In this document: one piece after another, positions 61,580-64,000 of the stretch
Layout of the letters: each line of letters begins with the position of its first letter
How positions within the stretch are numbered: the stretch's first letter is position 1
From: Synanceia verrucosa
Lineage: Eukaryota; Chordata; Actinopteri; Perciformes; Synanceiidae
DNA length: 64,000 nt
Direction of reading: 5' to 3'
Assembly (NCBI GenBank): GCA_029721515.1
Contig: CM056566.1
Span: forward strand, 20,924,269 to 20,988,268
Notes under the pieces: generated by a model
Told to the model about the DNA's origin: nothing
The model's database searches: none
What the model saw: only the letters and a program-made list of their open reading frames with translations
Translations under genes and position numbers: made by a program

Positions 61580-62808
61580 CTGTATGAATAATGTAAGGTT
61601 ATATACTTATTTATTTAAACTCATATTCTGGTGACTTTATATTGACTTTGTCAATTATGGGGGCTTCAGTCCCCCCAAAATAGGCCTAATGAAGCCACTG
61701 GTTGGCAATAACAATAGAAGAAATAGTGTCATATTAAGAGGAATATGGGCACATGTGGTGAAAAATAGACTTGTGCTCACTTGTGCAAAAACAGTGCACA
61801 AACTGAAAATCACACAAGCTGAAACAGAATATTTTTTGAGTTTAGAGACAAACATGTCGCTCTTTCTGTGGCGTTTGTTGATGAGAATACCACAGAATAA
61901 AGCTGGGAGCGGGTGGTTTGTTTCGTGTTGCATTGATTTCTAATAACCTTGCAGCCGCAGAGGCGTTCCTACATTTCTCTATGAAAACAAACCAAACACA
62001 GAGTAAAGAGACGAGACTGTAGCTTCATTAATCTCTCGCTCAGTTGTGTTATTTTGTTGTGGTGAACTTCTGCTCTTCAGCTCTTTAGCTGAGAGATACT
62101 GGACTATAATTTAAGTCTGAAGAGTTTTGCTAAATGTGAGGTGGGTCACTCTGAAGGAGCAGCCGTCCTGAAATGATGCCATTAGTCTGGATGTCAGTGT
62201 CCTTTGGTCTGAACGCTGTTTCAGCAGCTTTTCTACTCGACCATAGATTAAATTCACTGAGAGAGCACAGTCAGGAAAAGTACATTATGACACAGACGGT
62301 CCTCGCTGGGTGCTAATAAATATTCATGTCACACTAAGACGCTCTGGGTTTTAGAATAATAGTTTTTTTTTTAACTAGAGAAATAACAGATTTATTTGAC
62401 ATTTTGAAAGCAGTAATCCATTTGTTTTACAGTTGTTTTAGAGCAGCTAAGTCCTTTTCATTTCTGAACTTTCTTGGGCCTTTTAAAGACGTTCTGCAGA
62501 GCTTCTTTCTGTGCAGAACCATTGTGGGGTTTTCCTTCGACATAAAAGCCAATAACTCCATAATTAAATCTGTGTCACGTCATGATGTGTCATCCCCCTG
62601 TCGTCCAGCGCTGATGCACGCCGTGGTGTTCGGTAACGTGACGGCCATCATCCAGAGGATGTACTCGCGTCGCTCGCTCTACCACACCCGAACCAAGGAC
62701 CTGAAGGACTTCATCAGGGTCCATCGGCTGCCCAAGGCCTTGGAGCAGCGCATGCTGGAGTGTTTCCAGACCACCTGGTCGGTCAACAACGGGATCGACG
62801 TCAGTGAG
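38897..62808 (+). CDS. kcnh3: KCNH family (ELK) voltage-gated K+ channel, KCNH3/ELK2-like, partial, 8 exons
   Basis: Eight exons join with consistent phases (introns phase 1,1,0,1,0,1,1, then phase 0 after the last exon) into 561 codons. All introns are GT/AG. The product is a plasma-membrane pore subunit that assembles as a tetramer and carries slowly deactivating, subthreshold K+ current, mainly in neurons (family knowledge). Domains in order: PAS (first two exons), N-linker, S1, S2, S3, arginine-rich S4, S5, long turret, pore helix with SVGFGN filter, S6, and C-linker start. ELK2 rather than KCNH4 or KCNH8 is favoured by the stretch FNANRRRSRAVLYHLSGHL, the YFG start of the S4 exon, the IES after S5, and a long sequon-rich turret. 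Some S1 and pore-proximal residues look KCNH8-like, so paralogue assignment is good but not certain. The first coding exon and the CNBHD/C-terminal exons are not in the window. Introns are 3.6, 5.2, 1.2, 1.0, 1.0, 7.6 and 2.7 kb. Confidence 0.93.
39189..39560 (+). repeat. dispersed repeat R2, longest copy
   Basis: GGGGGCGACTCCTCTGGTTG, ATCCCACTTCTCTCCTGATT, TTATGGTCCCATTTAGAGCC and TTAGCTCCACCCTGTG define the copy. It begins 59 bases after the PAS exon and is inverted relative to 7316-7510 and 22930-23245. Confidence 0.75.
39803..40240 (-). mobile_element. TTAA-MITE copy m in kcnh3 intron
   Basis: TTAA is present at both ends, though both TIRs have drifted (TTAACGCTTTGATTAC and ATCAGTGGCGTTAA). 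The interior is nearly identical to copies f, i and l, including the ACTACATCTCCCAGAAGCCC core. Confidence 0.88.
40960..41090 (+). mobile_element. L2-related SINE/LINE 3' fragment
   Basis: GGGTTCTGCTTCCTCCCACA then GTCCAAAGACATGCAGGTTC, TGTCCTGTGATGGTCAGCTG, and AGGATAAGAGCTTACAGATAAT GGAC follow the order of a common fish retroposon whose consensus reads ...CCAAAGACATGCAGGTT...GGATAAGCGGTTACAGATAATGGATGG. Confidence 0.6.
41770..41793. repeat. (CA)n microsatellite
   Basis: About 12 CA units directly abutting the following TIR element. Confidence 0.95.
41790..42038. mobile_element. 250 bp TIR element (ACCGATCAGGCATA ends)
   Basis: Left end ACACCGATCAGGCATAGCAT then TATGACCAC. The right end, read as reverse complement, is ACACCAATCAAGCATAACCT then GATGACCAC. 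The inverted termini are about 30 bp. The end sequence is widespread in fish, and superfamily is not decided here. Confidence 0.65.
42683..42817 (+). CDS. kcnh3: kcnh3-like exon: C-terminal half of PAS domain
   Basis: The acceptor is ctttctgtccag and the donor is GTGG|gtgag, both phase 1. The exon encodes FWCLLDIVPIKNEKGEVVLF followed by LVSHKDITDKK, the final beta strands of the eag-type PAS domain. It then runs into a charged linker rich in Lys, Asp and Gln. The IVPIKNEKG and SHKDIT motifs are diagnostic of KCNH channels. SHKDI, rather than SFKDI, is the form found in KCNH3. Confidence 0.94.
43026..43408 (+). mobile_element. TIR repeat family R1, copy 3 (longest)
   Basis: Contains both the left extension (GAGGAGACAAATATT, CAGAGCATTAATGTCACTGC) and the right extension (CAAACTCTCACTCCCCAGGG), with ATGGTGTGTTCA and TGAACACACCAT between. 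It is the best copy for defining the family. Confidence 0.85.
44961..46214. repeat. 29-bp minisatellite, about 43 units
   Basis: The unit contains GGTCCAGAGATAAGCACC followed by GAGTCT(C/G)TGCC. Variants recur at three sites: (C/T)AC(C/A)GAG, TCT(C/G)TG and GC(C/T)GG. Because 29 is not a multiple of 3 and the unit has no stop on the minus strand, all three minus frames stay open for about 400 codons and give the same repeating peptide. This is a composition effect, not a gene. It lies in the intron between the second PAS exon and the N-linker exon. Confidence 0.95.
46478..46657. repeat. inverted repeat, 29 bp arms (28 of 29 match)
   Basis: Arms at 46478-46506 (GTTATATTTGTGCCACATTC CTGAG...) and 46629-46657 with a 122-base spacer. 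Weaker similarity continues inward. It lies inside the 2 kb TIR element. Confidence 0.85.
47981..48120 (+). CDS. kcnh3: kcnh3-like exon: N-linker between PAS and S1
   Basis: The acceptor is cttctcctccacag and the donor is AACAAT|gtgag. The exon enters in phase 1 and leaves in phase 0. It encodes an acidic start (DEETGLE) and then FNANRRRSRAVLYHLSGHL plus QKQ, ending in a basic KSKLKINN segment. The RRRSRAVLYHLSGHLQ core is the strongest single argument for the ELK2/KCNH3 paralogue, since KCNH4 and KCNH8 differ here. The linker is cytoplasmic. Confidence 0.93.
48121..49314. other. kcnh3 intron, no other feature seen
   Basis: No repeats or alternative exons recognised. Confidence 0.6.
49315..49573 (+). 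CDS. kcnh3: kcnh3-like exon: pre-S1, S1 and start of S2
   Basis: The acceptor is tctgatccag and the donor is TTTTAG|gtgag. The exon enters in phase 0 and leaves in phase 1. It encodes the conserved pre-S1 PEYKVAAIQKSRFILLHYG, then S1 (WDWLILLATFYVAVTVPYN), a short S1-S2 extracellular loop with GGRDEGSS and a Pro/Ser stretch, and the start of S2 (VSDILVEILFIL). Codon use is notably GC-rich compared with the AT-rich introns. An in-frame stop lies about 85 bases into the intron, so read-through would truncate the protein. Confidence 0.95.
50590..50747 (+). CDS. kcnh3: kcnh3-like exon: end of S2, S2-S3 loop and S3
   Basis: The acceptor is cgtcctctgcag and the donor is GTCAGTGTG|gtgagt. The exon enters in phase 1 and leaves in phase 0. 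It encodes the S2 end DILLNFRTTFVSTSGQVVYD, then ARSICVHYVTTW and S3 (LFVDLIAALPFDLLYAFNV). The Asp residues in S2 and S3 are the usual counter-charges for S4 gating arginines. A (GT)n microsatellite begins 12 bases after the last exon base. Confidence 0.95.
50760..50794. repeat. (GT)n microsatellite next to splice donor
   Basis: About 17 GT units starting 12 bases after the donor exon end (gtgagtctcctct then GT repeats). Confidence 0.95.
51243..51711 (+). mobile_element. TTAA-MITE copy n, full length (469 bp), 54 bases from exon
   Basis: The ends are near-perfect: TTAACTCTTTGAGTGCCATT and TTGGCACTCAAAGAGTTAA. It is the best-preserved terminal pair in the window. The interior is complete apart from a point change in the core (GAGATGCAG for GAGATGTAG) and a small insertion near the left end (AAGACATTTAAAATCTGATG). 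Confidence 0.92.
51766..51967 (+). CDS. kcnh3: kcnh3-like exon: S4 voltage sensor and S5
   Basis: The acceptor is tgtgtctgcag. The donor is ATCG|gtcagt, a weak donor with C at +3. The exon enters in phase 0 and leaves in phase 1. It opens with YFGVHLLK, then the S4 repeat in which Lys/Arg recur about every third residue (KTVRLLRLLRLLQKLERY). S5 follows (VVLTLLMSMFALLAHWMACV), then WYFIGRKEIES. The YFG start and IES match KCNH3 better than its paralogues. A TTAA-MITE (copy n) ends only 54 bases upstream of this exon. Confidence 0.95.
52267..52520 (-). mobile_element. TIR repeat family R1, copy 4
   Basis: Reverse complement of the family: CTTTAGGACCCTGGGGAGTG, TTATGGTGTGTTCACTGGAA, ACTGTTTACGTCAGTAGCAG, ending with TTTGTCTCCTTATGCTGG. 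It has an internal deletion of the GTTCAAGTTGTACA side. Confidence 0.8.
52521..54199. other. kcnh3 intron, largely unique
   Basis: Contains one strong hairpin at 52539-52583 and otherwise nothing recognised. Confidence 0.5.
54200..55110. mobile_element. 910 bp TIR element (CTTAAAGCTA ends)
   Basis: Left end CCTTAAAGCTATGGTCTGTC. The right end, as reverse complement, is CCTTTAAAGCTACAGTCTGT. The inverted termini are about 22 bp. The interior holds GAGCTAGCAAGAGAGTTAGC repeats and a 140-codon frame at 54368-54790 without recognisable domains. Confidence 0.65.
55111..58382. other. kcnh3 intron, no exon recognised
   Basis: Short frames at 55902-56225 and 56389-56694 were inspected. Neither shows family similarity. 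The second ends in an acidic Glu/Ser/Asp run from purine-rich DNA. Confidence 0.5.
58383..58427. repeat. (CA)n microsatellite
   Basis: About 22 units. Confidence 0.95.
58670..58717. mobile_element. TTAA-MITE copy p, 48 bp miniature
   Basis: TTAACTCTTTGAGAGCCACT, then GATGTGTTTCAATG, then TCACTCAGAGTTAA. Both TTAA ends and both TIRs are kept with almost nothing between. It is an extreme internal deletion. Confidence 0.75.
59533..59889 (+). CDS. kcnh3: kcnh3-like exon: turret, pore helix, selectivity filter, start of S6
   Basis: The acceptor is ttttctctcag and the donor is ATAGGAG|gtgag, both phase 1. The exon encodes GWLHELAKRLGTPYF, then an extracellular turret of about 60 residues with several N-glycosylation sequons (NSS, NVS, NTS twice) and a Gly/Ser-rich run before GGGPSMRSSY. 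The pore helix is SLYFALSSLTSVGFGN, with GFG as the selectivity filter. Then come SANTDSEKI and the first half of S6. A long turret is an ELK2 trait, and KCNH4 and KCNH8 have much shorter ones. Local GC is high. Confidence 0.95.
60366..60656. mobile_element. fragment of Harbinger/ISL2EU-like MITE
   Basis: GGGTGTTCCAGAAAGCAGGT and repeated ACTCAGAGT/TAACCTGCT motifs are typical of a common fish PIF/Harbinger-group MITE. The expected inverted right end (ACCTGCTTTCTGGAACA) was not found, so the element is truncated. Confidence 0.5.
61312..61332. repeat. (CA)n microsatellite
   Basis: About 10 CA units. Confidence 0.9.
61542..61577. repeat. (AT)n microsatellite
   Basis: About 18 AT units. Confidence 0.95.
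62609..62808 (+). CDS. kcnh3: kcnh3-like exon: rest of S6 and start of C-linker
   Basis: The acceptor is tgtcgtccag and the donor is AGTGAG|gtgagg. The exon enters in phase 1 and leaves in phase 0. It encodes ALMHAVVFGNVTAIIQRMYS (end of S6 at the cytoplasmic gate), then the C-linker RRSLYHTRTKDLKDFIRVHR, then LPKALEQRMLECFQTTW and NNGIDVSE. The next expected exon (CNBHD) would begin with LL-(Q/R/K)-(D/S)-(F/L)-PDELR. I do not see it in the remaining 1.2 kb, so the gene continues past the window. Confidence 0.94.
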
Positions 62809-63567
62809 GTGAGGAGTGTGTGAATATTCACACATATTCTTCCAGAAAATAGTTTCCTTCTCTGTCACTGTGTTTCTTTACAGTTCTGCCTCTCAGAGCT
62901 GAACATTTGGAAAAACTCAGCAACAAGAAACATTTCCCAATAAGTCATTATCTGCAGATTTTACCATCTAAATGTTCTGCATTCAACAGAAAAAAACACT
63001 GATGGATTTTCCTCAGTAACCAGGCAGAGTATGATAGATGTTTGTGTAATATCTTGAAAAGGTCACTGCTCTTGAATCGTTATTCCTCATTTGTTTTGCA
63101 TTTTCCTCCAGATTTCCAGAAAGATGTGTCAGTTTGCACTCGTTACATGCATACAGTTTTGTTCAGTGTCTTCAAAGGAAACTTGTTTAGGTTTAAATTA
63201 ATGTCCACTTCTGGTTTGACATGGGACATGAACAGCGTGTTTTCTTACCCGTACATCCAGGGACATACTGTATACTACAGTGCATTACTTTTTGTTTTGT
63301 CATTGACACCACAGGAATGAGTGGGGGTTTGTTTTTAATCATATTCTGTTGTGAATGATGGAGTTTTTCACACACAAAGAGCTCTCCTGCAACATGACCA
63401 GTGACATTAGAGGAGGACCGACATCTTCCAAAGCCTGTTTTTCTTTTATTACTCCTCCTTACCTCACCACATATATATCATTTTCATCATTTTAAAACTT
63501 GTCCATCTTTATTCAGCTTTCATTCTGCTCCATTTTTCACGATTTCTGAGCCGCGAGTCTCAGGTAA

Positions 63568-63943
63568 TTAACTCTTTGAGTGCCATCGACATATTTCAGC
63601 GTCAGAGTGTTTTTCAGCAGCAGATCACCGATCATGTTCTCAAAACAGGAAGTGGAGACGATCGAGATTAGAGAGTAAAACAAACAGAATGTGGAGAAAA
63701 AGTGGTGATTTTGGTGAAAGTGTCCTCTACTCTACCTCTGATAAAACAAGAATGGAACAAGGTAAAAACAAACATTTTTTTCATGATGAAATAGAGAGTC
63801 TCTTCTTTCATTTGAGATATTCACTGTTTTCAGAGACATAGTACTAAATATTCTGTGGGTCTAGAAATATGACTCAAAATGGACAAAAACACTGGAACAA
63901 GACACTTTCTGTTTTATAAAAGGACTGGCACTCAAAGAGTTAA
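63568..63943 (+). mobile_element. TTAA-MITE copy o, internal deletion of about 90 bp
   Basis: Ends are TTAACTCTTTGAGTGCCATC and TGGCACTCAAAGAGTTAA. The sequence jumps from GATCATGTTCTC to AAAACAGGAAGTGGAGACGA, so the ACTACATCTCCCAGAAG core is lost. It lies in the intron after the C-linker exon. Confidence 0.92.
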
Positions 63944-64000
63944 AGGTGGTGGGGTTTTGTTAAAGGCTGCTGTTCACAGCTCACCTGTAAAGTGTGAACA

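Noticed and set aside
1..64000. CRISPR arrays, bacterial operons or phage-like systems
   Set aside because: The window is eukaryotic. The only regular repeat array is a contiguous minisatellite without spacers.

Overview
The window is vertebrate nuclear DNA, most likely from a percomorph-type teleost fish. It shows long introns with GT/AG borders, dense (CA)n/(TG)n microsatellites, many short non-autonomous DNA transposons, and 3' tails of L2/CR1/Rex1- and RTE-type LINEs. The species cannot be fixed from the sequence alone.

One protein-coding gene is clear. It is a plus-strand voltage-gated potassium channel of the KCNH (EAG) family, ELK subfamily, best matched to KCNH3 (ELK2). Eight consecutive coding exons (38897-39130, 42683-42817, 47981-48120, 49315-49573, 50590-50747, 51766-51967, 59533-59889, 62609-62808) join in one open frame of 561 codons. 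They encode most of the PAS domain, the N-linker, S1-S6 with the GFG selectivity filter, and the start of the C-linker. The first coding exon (the N-terminal PAS cap) was not found and probably lies upstream of the window. The cyclic-nucleotide-binding-homology domain and C-terminus lie beyond its right edge.

Positions 1-38896 hold no gene I can recognise. This stretch is intergenic or a long first intron, made largely of repeats. The main family is a roughly 450-470 bp TTAA-flanked element with terminal repeats TTAACTCTTTGAGTGCCA, probably a piggyBac-like MITE. I found 16 full, truncated or rearranged copies across the window, named TTAA-MITE copies a-p here. Other repeats are a second TIR family of about 260-380 bp (4 copies), a 200 bp repeat present as an inverted pair, a long hairpin element (16839-17457), a roughly 850 bp TIR element (31124-31973), LINE 3' ends, and a decayed LINE reverse-transcriptase fragment on the minus strand (33106-33568). 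A possible orphan first exon (15709-15805) is noted with low confidence.

The channel introns hold more of the same. One intron carries a 29-bp minisatellite of about 43 units (44961-46214), itself inside a roughly 2 kb TIR element. Another has a (GT)n tract 12 bases after a splice donor, and another a nearly intact TTAA-MITE ending 54 bases before a splice acceptor. The most interesting non-gene signals are the density of this MITE family, its internal ZNF143/THAP11-like motif, and its chimeric and miniature copies. I saw no clear new biological system.
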